Assembly (NCBI GenBank): GCA_947454285.1
Contig: CANGJO010000019.1
Location: 1 to 13,134 of the forward strand
From: Microbacteriaceae bacterium
GTDB taxonomy: Bacteria; Actinomycetota; Actinomycetes; Actinomycetales; Microbacteriaceae
Length of the DNA stretch: 13,134 nucleotides
Reading direction: 5' to 3'
Positions 6,926 to 13,134 of this stretch are shown piece after piece. The translations under genes and the position numbers were made by a program. The notes below the pieces were generated by a model, which made no database searches, was not told the DNA's origin, and worked only from the letters and a program-made list of their open reading frames with translations. Every line of letters begins with the position of its first letter. The first letter of the stretch is position 1.

Positions 6926-7948
6926 ATGACTGAGCAGACTAAACCACTCAAGCCGCCCACAATCTACGACGTGGCCAAGGCCGCCGGTGTATCTAAATCA
7001 CTGGTCTCGCTGGTGCTTCGCGGTGAAGCAAACGTTAGTGAAGCTCGTCGCGAGGCAGTCCAAAACGCAATCGATGAATTGGAGTATCGTCCAAGTCGAT
7101 TTGCCCAGCAATTGGCTAGCTCTGCTTCAAGGTCTATCGGTGTTCTGATTACGGACTACAAAAACCTTTCCTACATTGGTTTCCTAAAAGGGTTGCGTGA
7201 AATTTTTGACGACGCCGGCTACCAGGTAATGATCAGCGACATGCACCGCAGTCAAAACTTTGAAGATGATCCGATTGATGCGTTTGCATCGATGAAGGTT
7301 GATGGTCTTGTGATTGCAACTGAGGTTGGTGGTCTGCGCACACACAAGCTTGATATTCCCACCGTGATGATTGGTCAGCGCGAAACTATTCTTCCGAACT
7401 CAGACATGGTGTTCAACGATGACCACGAAGGAACTCGTTTAGTAATCGAGCACCTAATTAGTTTTGGTCACAAAAAAATTGCACACCTAACCGGTGTTGG
7501 CGGAATCGCAACCAACCGCAGAAAAGCTTTTTCTAAAATCATGAAAGACGCAATTCTTGACGACATGGTTTTTGGGAACGGTCAACCAACCACAGAAATT
7601 GGTGGCTACATGGGAACCATGGAACTGCTTAAGTCCGGAAAGAAATTCACCGCGATTTATGCAGCGAACGATTACATGGCGGCGGGTGCTTGGTCTGCGC
7701 TTCGTGAAAATGGTTTGAATGTTCCAGAAGATGTTTCGCTTGTTGGATACGACAACGCTCCGGTTGCATCGGATTTTCTTTTGAAATTAACCACAGTGGA
7801 TGAGCAAGGTATTCCGGTAGGTCGTCAAACCGCGTCACTGTTGCTAGAGCGCATTGGTAGCAACGGAAGCTACAAACCAAAAAGTATTTTGATTAAGCCA
7901 ACCTTGGTTACGCGCACCAGTGTTGCGAAACCAAAGACTGGAAAATAG
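6926..7948 (+). CDS. LacI-family transcriptional regulator
   Basis: A 340-residue repressor of normal family length. The N-terminal helix-turn-helix is TIYDVAKAAGVSKSLVSLVL (12-31). The hinge helix SRFAQQLA (57-64) carries the minor-groove leucine at position 63. The rest is a sugar-binding-like effector domain starting at RSIGVLITDYKN and including IYAANDYMAAGA and DVSLVGYDNAPVASDFL. It is divergent from the dehydrogenase-transporter operon and is the only regulator in the window. It is therefore the likely controller of that operon and possibly of iolG and the SDR, through the related palindrome at 11690-11703. The effector is probably the transported sugar or an intermediate. The ATG follows TTGGACTAACT with no ribosome-binding site, suggesting a leaderless message. 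Confidence 0.93.
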   Translation: MTEQTKPLKPPTIYDVAKAAGVSKSLVSLVLRGEANVSEARREAVQNAIDELEYRPSRFAQQLASSASRSIGVLITDYKNLSYIGFLKGLREIFDDAGYQVMISDMHRSQNFEDDPIDAFASMKVDGLVIATEVGGLRTHKLDIPTVMIGQRETILPNSDMVFNDDHEGTRLVIEHLISFGHKKIAHLTGVGGIATNRRKAFSKIMKDAILDDMVFGNGQPTTEIGGYMGTMELLKSGKKFTAIYAANDYMAAGAWSALRENGLNVPEDVSLVGYDNAPVASDFLLKLTTVDEQGIPVGRQTASLLLERIGSNGSYKPKSILIKPTLVTRTSVAKPKTGK

Positions 7949-7957
7949 CTTCTGGGT

Positions 7958-8920
7958 TTATGCCCAGCGTGCTGCTAGGTAGTCAGCTTTCACTCGGCGA
8001 ATTGTGCCAGAGCGCGCACGCAAAATAATTGAGTCGGTCGTTAAGTACTGACCGTTCTTCTTCACGCCATCAAGCAACAGACCATCAGTAACACCGGTTG
8101 CCACAAAGTAAGTATTCTCGCTGGCAACTAGATCGTTAATTTCAAAGATCCGCTCTAGGTCGTGACCGGCAGCAATCGCCTTCTTCATTTCTTCTGGTGA
8201 CTGCGGAGCAATGCGGCCCTGCATGTAACCATCAAGTGCCTGAGTTGCACATGCAGAGATTGCACCTTCTGGGGCACCGCCAATACCAAGCAACATGTCA
8301 ATGTTTCCGCCACCGGTTACAGCGTGAACTCCTGCAGCAACGTCGCCATCCAAGAACAAACGAGTACGAGCACCGGCTTTACGCACGGCCTCCATAAGTG
8401 GCAAGTGGCGTGGGCGATCAATGATCGCAACAGTGATGTCAGTAACGTCTTTTTTCAATGCCTTTGCCAACTCACGAACGTTCTCTTCTGGCGACTGATC
8501 TAGGCTCACTGCGCCCTTGCCCTCGCGTCGAGTGATCAGCTTGTCCATGTAGAACACATCTTTAGGGTTGTACATTGTGCCCTTGTCGCTAACTGCAATC
8601 ACCGATATCGCGTGCGCGCGACCAGAGGCAGTAACGCTGGTTCCATCAACCGGGTCAACAGCAATGTCACATTCCGGGCCGTTGCCATTACCCACGACCT
8701 CACCATTGGCAAGCATTGGGGCTTCGTCTTTTTCGCCTTCACCAATCACGATGGTTCCAGAGAAATCAACGGTTGCTAGAAAATCACGCATTGCCTCTAC
8801 GGCAGCGCCGTCAGCAGCATTTTTATCGCCGCGACCAATCCATGCACTCGCCTTTATTGCCGCTGCTTCTGTTGCGCGAACAAGTTCAACACCTAAATTG
8901 CGATCTGGTTTGTTGCTCAT
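7958..8920 (-). CDS. glpX: Fructose-1,6-bisphosphatase, class II
   Basis: A 320-residue GlpX-type phosphatase that removes the 1-phosphate of fructose 1,6-bisphosphate in gluconeogenesis. Conserved segments are all present: GRGDKN at 29-34, GEGEKDEAPML at 60-70, the metal/phosphate motif DPVDGTS at 89-95, DGDVAAG at 191-197 and GGAPEG at 214-219. The length matches the family. I chose ATG at 8920 over an in-frame TTG at 8932 because GGAG (8927-8930) lies 6 bases before the ATG. The gene is convergent with lacI, only 9 bases between stops, and divergent from the transporter at 8978. GlpX is the usual FBPase of actinobacteria, so this is probably a housekeeping gene that sits in the region rather than part of the pathway. 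Confidence 0.95.
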   Translation of the reverse strand: MSNKPDRNLGVELVRATEAAAIKASAWIGRGDKNAADGAAVEAMRDFLATVDFSGTIVIGEGEKDEAPMLANGEVVGNGNGPECDIAVDPVDGTSVTASGRAHAISVIAVSDKGTMYNPKDVFYMDKLITRREGKGAVSLDQSPEENVRELAKALKKDVTDITVAIIDRPRHLPLMEAVRKAGARTRLFLDGDVAAGVHAVTGGGNIDMLLGIGGAPEGAISACATQALDGYMQGRIAPQSPEEMKKAIAAGHDLERIFEINDLVASENTYFVATGVTDGLLLDGVKKNGQYLTTDSIILRARSGTIRRVKADYLAARWA

Positions 8921-8977
8921 TCTGGACTCCAATGTCTAGCGGTCAATCCTTGGCCTTTGTTAATACATACTAGTCCC

Positions 8978-9871
8978 ATGACCAAACTGAGGGGCTATGT
9001 TTACGGCGCAATCGCTGTGCTTGGCTTTGGCACAACGTTCATTGGGCTCGCACTTGGTCTTAAGGAATTCTCACCGACCATCATGGCAATCGGACGAATC
9101 ATCCCAGCGGGTATCGGTGCTGTCATTGCTTTGAAAATTGGCCGTCAACCTTTGTTGCCGCCGCGCGATTTATGGTCACGTATTTGGCTGGTCGCGGGTG
9201 GCCTGGTCTTTGGTTATCCAATTCTCTCGACGCTTGCGATGCGCACAGTACCGGCATCAGATGCTGGAGTCTTGATTGCACTTTCACCAGTAGCCGGCGT
9301 GATTGCCGCAATCTTGATTTTCAAAACAAAAATGCCATCAACCCGATATTGGCTCGGCGCACTTGCCGGAACATTCTTTGGAATGTTGTTTTCAATTTCG
9401 CGTTCCAATGGTGTTGGCGGTGGCGAATTCTGGGGCTACATCATCATGGCCGTAGCTGTGGTTATTGGGGCAATCGGAAACTCATCGGCCGGTGCTCTAA
9501 CGGCTAGGTATAAAGCTTTCTATGTAATTAGTTGGGCGATTGTTATTTCCATTCCAATCATGTTGCCACTTACAGTGATTGAACTTGTGGTGCACCCGAT
9601 TACCGTGATGCCAAGTGCCGAGGCAATTTTTGGCTTCTTGTTTGTAAGTCTCTACTCGATTTTCCTTGGACACTATTTCTGGGCAAATGCGCTGAACACC
9701 ATTGGTGTGGCAAAAGCCTCGCAGCTTCAATTGGTGCAGCCAATCGTCACCATGGTTCTAGCAATCATTGTTTTACACGAGGCCGTTTCACCCTTCACCT
9801 GGTTCACCGCGGTTGCGATTTTGTTCTGCGTTGGCTGGACTCAGCGGATTAATTTGTCTCGTCAAAAGTAA
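8978..9871 (+). CDS. EamA/DMT-superfamily membrane transporter
   Basis: A 297-residue, very hydrophobic protein with about ten predicted membrane segments arranged as two repeats, as in EamA (drug/metabolite transporter) proteins. The first half opens GYVYGAIAVLGFGTTFIGLALGL, typical of the family. The late segment SLYSIFLGHYFWANALNTIGVAKASQLQLVQPIVTMVLAI corresponds to the conserved second-repeat core. It would sit in the cytoplasmic membrane and export or import a small metabolite; substrates in this family cannot be predicted from sequence. I prefer ATG at 8978 to a TTG at 8957. Neither has a good ribosome-binding site, so a leaderless start is possible. The gap to glpX is 57 bases, so the divergent promoters must be close together. 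Confidence 0.88.
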   Translation: MTKLRGYVYGAIAVLGFGTTFIGLALGLKEFSPTIMAIGRIIPAGIGAVIALKIGRQPLLPPRDLWSRIWLVAGGLVFGYPILSTLAMRTVPASDAGVLIALSPVAGVIAAILIFKTKMPSTRYWLGALAGTFFGMLFSISRSNGVGGGEFWGYIIMAVAVVIGAIGNSSAGALTARYKAFYVISWAIVISIPIMLPLTVIELVVHPITVMPSAEAIFGFLFVSLYSIFLGHYFWANALNTIGVAKASQLQLVQPIVTMVLAIIVLHEAVSPFTWFTAVAILFCVGWTQRINLSRQK

Positions 9872-9889
9872 ATCTAAAAGACGCTGTAG

Positions 9890-9895
9890 TAATGT
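9890..9895 (+). promoter_or_regulatory. Candidate -10 for a leaderless Hyi-like gene
   Basis: TAATGT fits the actinobacterial -10 pattern TANNNT and ends 6 bases before the ATG at 9902, which would put the transcript start at or near the first base of the codon. There is no Shine-Dalgarno sequence and no clear -35. Confidence 0.4.
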
Positions 9896-9901
9896 TGCCG
9901 C

Positions 9902-10678
9902 ATGCCTAACTACCGCTTGGCCGCATCGGCCGAAATGATTTATCTTGATTCGCCATTCGTTGAACGCGTGGAGAAAATTCACGCTCGTGGTTTTGAGATC
10001 GAGATTTGGAATTGGGCAAATAAAGACCTCAACGCTCTTGCCGCTACCGGGGCAACTTTCAACTCAATGACTGGGTATCTAGAGGGTGACCTGCTTGAAA
10101 AAGACGGCATTGCCAAGTTGCTTGAAACCGCCAAGCTTTCTATTGAGGCATCAAAGATAATTGACTGCCCAAATCTAAACCTGCACGGCACCGGCCTAGA
10201 CGATCAGGGCCAGGCTATTCGCAAGCGCTTCAGCACCTCAGAGGCCGAATGGCAAACAGCTCGCGATACCTTGAGCCGCATTGCAGAGCTTGGCGAAAAG
10301 CACAACAAGATCTTTATCTTGGAAAACCTGAACCTATTGGTTGACCACCCTGGCACTCCGTTTGGCTTGGCGTCAGAAGTAATTTCTTTGATTGAAGCGG
10401 TAGACAGCCCACATCTACGTATGAACCTAGACCTGTACCACGCACAAATTGGCGAGGGAAATTTGGTTGAACTGGTGCGTCGTGCATTCCCAATCATCGG
10501 TGAGATTCAGGTGGCTGATGTTCCTGGTCGTTGCGAACCTGGCACCGGCGAAATCAATTACGCCCGCATCGCAGAGGAGTTGAAGGCTCTTAACTACGAT
10601 GGCGTGGTTGGGCTAGAGGGTTGGGCACAAACAGATTCCGATCTTGCACTAGAACGATTCGCTGAAGCCTTCGCCTAA
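9902..10678 (+). CDS. Hydroxypyruvate isomerase-like TIM-barrel protein
   Basis: A 258-residue xylose-isomerase-like TIM barrel closest in motif to Hyi (hydroxypyruvate to tartronate semialdehyde). The strongest evidence is GEIQVADVPGRCEPGTGEINY at 200-220, which is nearly the Hyi signature. Probable metal ligands are E141 (ILENLN), D177 (MNLDLYHAQIGEG), Q203 (EIQ) and E239 (GLEGW), matching the ligand set of this group; H180 is likely catalytic. The length is normal for Hyi. No glyoxylate carboligase or tartronate semialdehyde reductase is nearby, while inositol genes are. It may therefore be a true Hyi or an IolI-like keto-inositol isomerase. The ATG appears leaderless. It is 30 bases downstream of the transporter gene and ends in a hairpin at 10696-10713. 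Confidence 0.85.
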   Translation: MPNYRLAASAEMIYLDSPFVERVEKIHARGFEIEIWNWANKDLNALAATGATFNSMTGYLEGDLLEKDGIAKLLETAKLSIEASKIIDCPNLNLHGTGLDDQGQAIRKRFSTSEAEWQTARDTLSRIAELGEKHNKIFILENLNLLVDHPGTPFGLASEVISLIEAVDSPHLRMNLDLYHAQIGEGNLVELVRRAFPIIGEIQVADVPGRCEPGTGEINYARIAEELKALNYDGVVGLEGWAQTDSDLALERFAEAFA

Positions 10679-10691
10679 GCGGCGCAAAACT

Positions 10692-11651
10692 CTACTCCGC
10701 TTGCGTAAGCGGATTTATCTTTCCGGACTCCAGCTCTTGTTTGAACGCTTCTAGAATCTTGCGCAGTGGCTGCGGCTCTATTCCCAAAATCTTTTTGGTG
10801 TATTCGTTGCCGAGTGATGAATCAACTGGGACAGCTGCAGGGAATAGTTGATCTGCAGGTGGCTCACTTTCTGTGAGCAGCGATGAATCTAAGCCAAATA
10901 CTTCGCATGTTAGTTTGGCAAGTTCCATTCTTGAAACAGCATCATCGCCAACTAAATGAAGTGTTCCAACGGCATCGCGCAAAATTACGCGTTCAAGTTG
11001 TGCACCAATTTCTGCAGCGAGAGAGGGCGTGGTTATTTTGTTCACGCGCTCGCCGCCCCACACCGCAAATTCTTTTCCCGCACGCAGCGCTTCTACGAGC
11101 GAGAACACAAAATATCCAAAGCCAACATCTTGCGAACGCGGACTCTCTGTAATTTGATGTTGACCCATCACGCCCGCAATTCTGCAAATTGCTCCGTTGT
11201 GCGGTGCAAGATCACGAATAACCTGTTCACTTAAAATCTTTAGCGTGCCATAAAAGTTGATTGGATTCCCAGGATCAGTTTCTGGCACGCGGTGTTGAGT
11301 ACCGTCCATCACCCAGTCGGTTGAAATCAGAATTGGTTTTGCCCCAGCCATATTTGCGGCTGCCGTGACTGTTTGGGTGAGTCCAACATAAGAGTTGTAG
11401 GCAAACACTCGGTCATCAACCAGCTTGTTGAAATCATTGGCAATTGCGCAGTGCACCACAGCATCAAAGCCGGCCAAAGCATCTGCCACGGAATCGATAT
11501 TGGTGTAATCAACCACTGATACCGGCCAGCTTGGCGCAACTTCCGGAGCACGACGACCAAGGCCAACCACCTGGTGACCGCGCGCCAAAAACACCGCTGC
11601 GATGTTGCTGCCAACGAACCCCGTGGATCCAGTGATTGCGATTTTTGCCAT
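10692..11651 (-). CDS. NAD(P)-dependent SDR, RmlD/epimerase-like
   Basis: A 319-residue extended short-chain dehydrogenase. The nucleotide-binding motif is GSTGFVG at 8-14, after MAKIAIT. STDWVMDG at 110-117 resembles the RmlD (dTDP-4-dehydrorhamnose reductase) STDYVFDG segment. The catalytic YxxxK is Y134-GTL-K138, with PINFYG before it. It probably reduces, oxidises or epimerises a sugar or sugar nucleotide in the cytoplasm. No rhamnose-biosynthesis partners are present, so RmlD itself is unlikely. The ATG is supported by AAGGAAA about 6 bases upstream. It is divergent from iolG, sharing an 87-base gap that holds an operator-like palindrome, and convergent with the Hyi-like gene. A role in the same carbohydrate pathway is inferred from position only. 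Confidence 0.85.
   Translation of the reverse strand: MAKIAITGSTGFVGSNIAAVFLARGHQVVGLGRRAPEVAPSWPVSVVDYTNIDSVADALAGFDAVVHCAIANDFNKLVDDRVFAYNSYVGLTQTVTAAANMAGAKPILISTDWVMDGTQHRVPETDPGNPINFYGTLKILSEQVIRDLAPHNGAICRIAGVMGQHQITESPRSQDVGFGYFVFSLVEALRAGKEFAVWGGERVNKITTPSLAAEIGAQLERVILRDAVGTLHLVGDDAVSRMELAKLTCEVFGLDSSLLTESEPPADQLFPAAVPVDSSLGNEYTKKILGIEPQPLRKILEAFKQELESGKINPLTQAE
10696..10722 (+). terminator. Terminator of the Hyi-like gene, inside the end of the opposing SDR gene
   Basis: TCCGCTT (10696-10702), loop GCGT and AAGCGGA (10707-10713) form a 7-base perfect stem followed by TTTATCTTT. It starts 18 bases after the Hyi-like stop and overlaps the last codons of the SDR gene on the other strand. 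Confidence 0.6.
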
Positions 11652-11679
11652 TTGTTTTCCTTGGACTGGATATTGTGAT

Positions 11680-11685
11680 TACAAT
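11680..11685 (+). promoter_or_regulatory. Candidate -10 of iolG
   Basis: TACAAT is a good -10 match, 53 bases before the iolG start. It lies within the inverted repeat TATTGT-GATT-ACAATA (11671-11686). No -35 at normal spacing is evident; TTGGAC at 11661-11666 is only 13 bases away. A start near 11692 would fall inside the palindrome at 11690-11703. Confidence 0.35.
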
Positions 11686-11689
11686 ACCA

Positions 11690-11703
11690 TTGGAACGGTC
11701 CAC
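11690..11703. promoter_or_regulatory. Operator-like palindrome between SDR gene and iolG
   Basis: TTGGAACGGTCCAC matches TTGGAGCGCTCCAC at 6807-6820 at 12 of 14 positions, including both outer arms (TTGGA, TCCAC) and the central CG. TGGA and TCCA form a palindrome around ACGG. It lies just after a -10-like TACAAT, where a bound repressor would cover the expected start of iolG. Confidence 0.6.
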
Positions 11704-11738
11704 GATTTGGGCCCCAACACTTAGTACAAGGACGTCTA

Positions 11739-12752
11739 ATGAGCGACAAGAAAGTACGCATTGGCCTTTTGGGCACTGGCCGCATTGGTCAGGTACACGC
11801 GATCAGCATTGCCGAAAACCCAAACGTTGAACTTACTTATGTAGCCGACGTCTTTATTGATGGCGCCAAAAAGCTTGCCGAGCAATACGGCGGCAAAGTA
11901 ACTGCAGATCCAGCCGAAGTTTTTGCTTCAGGCGAAGTTGATGCCGTGGTTGTTGCATCACCAACCCCAACTCACGTTGACCTAATCAGTGCCGCAATTG
12001 ATGCTGGCGTGCACGTGCTTTGTGAAAAGCCAATTGACCTAGACATTGCTCGAGTTGACTCGCTTCGTTCAAAAGCAAATGCCGCCAAGACAATCGTTGC
12101 TCTTGGTTTCAACCGCCGCTTTGATCAACAATTCAACGAGATCCACGCACGTGTGGCTGCCGGCGAAATTGGCAACCTTGAGCAGCTGACAATCATTAGC
12201 CGCGACCCAGGTCCTGCTGGCAAGGATTACCTTGCAGTGTCTGGTGGAATCTTCCGCGACATGACCATTCACGACTTTGACATGGCTCGCTTCTTTGTGC
12301 CAAACATTGTTGAGGTTTACGCAGCTGGTGCAAATACATTCAGCGATGACATCAAGTCACTTGGTGACTACGACAGCGCGGTAGTTACCTTGCGCGGTAG
12401 CAACAATGAATTGGTTTCTATCACCAACTCTCGTCACGCTTCCTACGGTTACGACCAGCGCCTTGAGGCATTTGGCTCAAAGGGCGCTCTGTTGGCAACC
12501 AACGTTGCACCAACGACTGTGAAGTCATACACAAACGAATCGGTTGAAGGTCGCAAGCCTTACCTTGAGTTCTTCCTTGAGCGTTACGCGTTCTCTTACC
12601 GTCGCGAGCTTGCTTTGTTCATTGAAGGCATTCAGACCGGAAAGAATGTTAACCCAACTTTCGAAGACGGTCGCGCTGCTTTGGTTCTTGCCGACGCTGC
12701 AACTGAGTCTGCAAAGACCGGCAAGGCCGTAAAGGTTGATCTTTCAAAATAG
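11739..12752 (+). CDS. iolG: Inositol 2-dehydrogenase
   Basis: A 337-residue Gfo/Idh/MocA dehydrogenase that matches IolG in length and motifs. IolG oxidises myo-inositol to scyllo-inosose (2-keto-myo-inositol) with NAD. The Rossmann motif is GLLGTGRIGQVH at 9-20, CEKPID at 95-100 contains catalytic Lys97, and GFNRRFD at 123-129 is typical. SGGIFRDMTIHDFDMARF at 168-185 is an IolG hallmark, holding catalytic Asp174 and His178. AAGGAC about 8 bases before the ATG is the ribosome-binding site. It is divergent from the SDR and convergent with iolE, rather than in the usual single iol operon. It ends in a strong terminator. Activity on other inositol isomers or on glucose (known for some IolG proteins) is possible. 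Confidence 0.92.
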   Translation: MSDKKVRIGLLGTGRIGQVHAISIAENPNVELTYVADVFIDGAKKLAEQYGGKVTADPAEVFASGEVDAVVVASPTPTHVDLISAAIDAGVHVLCEKPIDLDIARVDSLRSKANAAKTIVALGFNRRFDQQFNEIHARVAAGEIGNLEQLTIISRDPGPAGKDYLAVSGGIFRDMTIHDFDMARFFVPNIVEVYAAGANTFSDDIKSLGDYDSAVVTLRGSNNELVSITNSRHASYGYDQRLEAFGSKGALLATNVAPTTVKSYTNESVEGRKPYLEFFLERYAFSYRRELALFIEGIQTGKNVNPTFEDGRAALVLADAATESAKTGKAVKVDLSK

Positions 12753-12763
12753 TTAGCTAAACG

Positions 12764-12802
12764 AAGAAAGATGCGGTCTCGTTTGAGACCGCATCTTTCT
12801 TT
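12764..12802. terminator. Bidirectional terminator between iolG and iolE
   Basis: A perfect 17-base inverted repeat (12764-12780 and 12785-12801) with a 4-base GTTT loop. The right arm ends CTTTCTT and the left arm begins AAGAAAG, giving a pyrimidine-rich U tract on either strand. It sits exactly in the gap between two convergent genes and should stop both. Confidence 0.9.
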
Positions 12803-12813
12803 AACTAAGAGTT

Positions 12814-13134
12814 TTACTCTGCAGCAAGTTCCGCGGCGACAGCCTTGATGAAATCAACGCTTGCCTTGGCATCTGCAAATGGGCCACCACCAAATGCTGG
12901 CTCTGCCGTGATCACGTTGTCTTGCTCTAGCGCAAACCAACCCTGGTAACCAGACTTGATCAAACTGCGCACGATTGAACGGACGTCAACATCGCCGGTG
13001 CCTAGTGGAACATACATGCCCTCAACTACACCCTGGTAGTAAGTAATCTCACCTGACTGAACGCGATCTGCGATTGCCAGGTTCACATCCTTTAGGTGAG
13101 AGTGTGCAACGCGGTCTGCGTGGTCCTCTGCAAA
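12814..13134 (-). CDS. iolE: Inosose dehydratase, C-terminal 106 residues (cut by window edge)
   Basis: The frame is open from the window edge to a TAA at 12814 and encodes the C-terminal part of a TIM-barrel protein. The segment HADRVAHSHLKDVN, then GEITYYQGVVEGMYVPLGTGDVDVRSIV and GYQGWFALEQD, is the conserved IolE C-terminal half: HLKD metal/substrate region, PLGxGDVD, and the W-x-x-LEQD strand carrying a metal-binding Glu. IolE dehydrates 2-keto-myo-inositol to a trihydroxycyclohexanedione, the step after IolG. It reads toward iolG from the opposite strand. The GTG at 13086 is an internal valine codon and not the start; the true start lies outside the window. The rest of the iol pathway (iolB, C, D) is not in view and may lie to the right. 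Confidence 0.88.
   Translation of the reverse strand, partial: FAEDHADRVAHSHLKDVNLAIADRVQSGEITYYQGVVEGMYVPLGTGDVDVRSIVRSLIKSGYQGWFALEQDNVITAEPAFGGGPFADAKASVDFIKAVAAELAAE

Noticed and set aside
7952..7967. Short hairpin CTGGG-TTTATG-CCCAG between lacI and glpX ends
   Set aside because: The stem is only 5 bases and no clear U tract follows on either strand; it also overlaps the glpX stop. Not strong enough to call a terminator.
11327..11785. Long open frame on the minus strand overlapping the SDR gene and the iolG start
   Set aside because: It is a shifted-frame shadow of the SDR gene, rich in unlikely residues (Trp, Arg, Cys runs), and crosses the iolG promoter and operator region.
1..13134. 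CRISPR arrays, tRNA or rRNA genes, insertion sequences, phage or toxin-antitoxin genes
   Set aside because: I looked on both strands and found no repeat-spacer pattern, no transposase or integrase motifs, and no RNA gene structure. The region reads as ordinary metabolic DNA.

Overview
The window looks like chromosomal DNA from a small-genome, moderate-GC actinobacterium. A freshwater Microbacteriaceae relative of the Rhodoluna/Aquiluna type is my guess. The guess rests on protein style, the class II (GlpX) fructose-bisphosphatase, a compact layout without long intergenic gaps, and what look like leaderless starts. No rRNA or single-copy marker is present, so the placement is tentative. No tRNA, CRISPR, insertion sequence or phage gene is visible, and no gene-free stretch exceeds 300 bases.

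The theme is uptake and catabolism of a sugar or cyclitol. From about 6757 leftward on the minus strand runs a probable operon. It encodes a Gfo/Idh/MocA dehydrogenase, a TIM-barrel isomerase/epimerase whose start overlaps the dehydrogenase stop, and a complete sugar ABC importer of the FrcB-FrcC-FrcA type with a single-domain ATPase. A hairpin at 1459-1490 closes it. Beyond that lie a class C beta-lactamase-fold serine hydrolase and the N-terminal part of an unrecognised protein. A LacI-family regulator is transcribed divergently from 6926. The 168-base gap between the two holds back-to-back promoters, two identical GGAGCGCTCC palindromes and three TTGGAC repeats spaced exactly 10 bases apart.

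From 7958 to 9871 there is a GlpX fructose-1,6-bisphosphatase (convergent with lacI) and a divergent EamA/DMT-type membrane transporter. From 9902 to the right edge lie a hydroxypyruvate-isomerase-like TIM barrel, an RmlD-like NAD(P)-dependent SDR (minus strand), a convincing myo-inositol 2-dehydrogenase (iolG) and, convergent with it, the C-terminal end of inosose dehydratase (iolE). The SDR-iolG gap contains a third palindrome closely matching the two beside lacI.

Working model (inference): the ABC importer brings in inositol or a related cyclitol/sugar. Two MocA-type dehydrogenases and three TIM-barrel enzymes oxidise, isomerise and dehydrate it. The LacI-family protein controls both blocks through TTGGA-N4-TCC sites. 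The MocA/TIM-barrel pair at 4548-6757 has no assignable substrate from sequence and is the best candidate here for undescribed chemistry.
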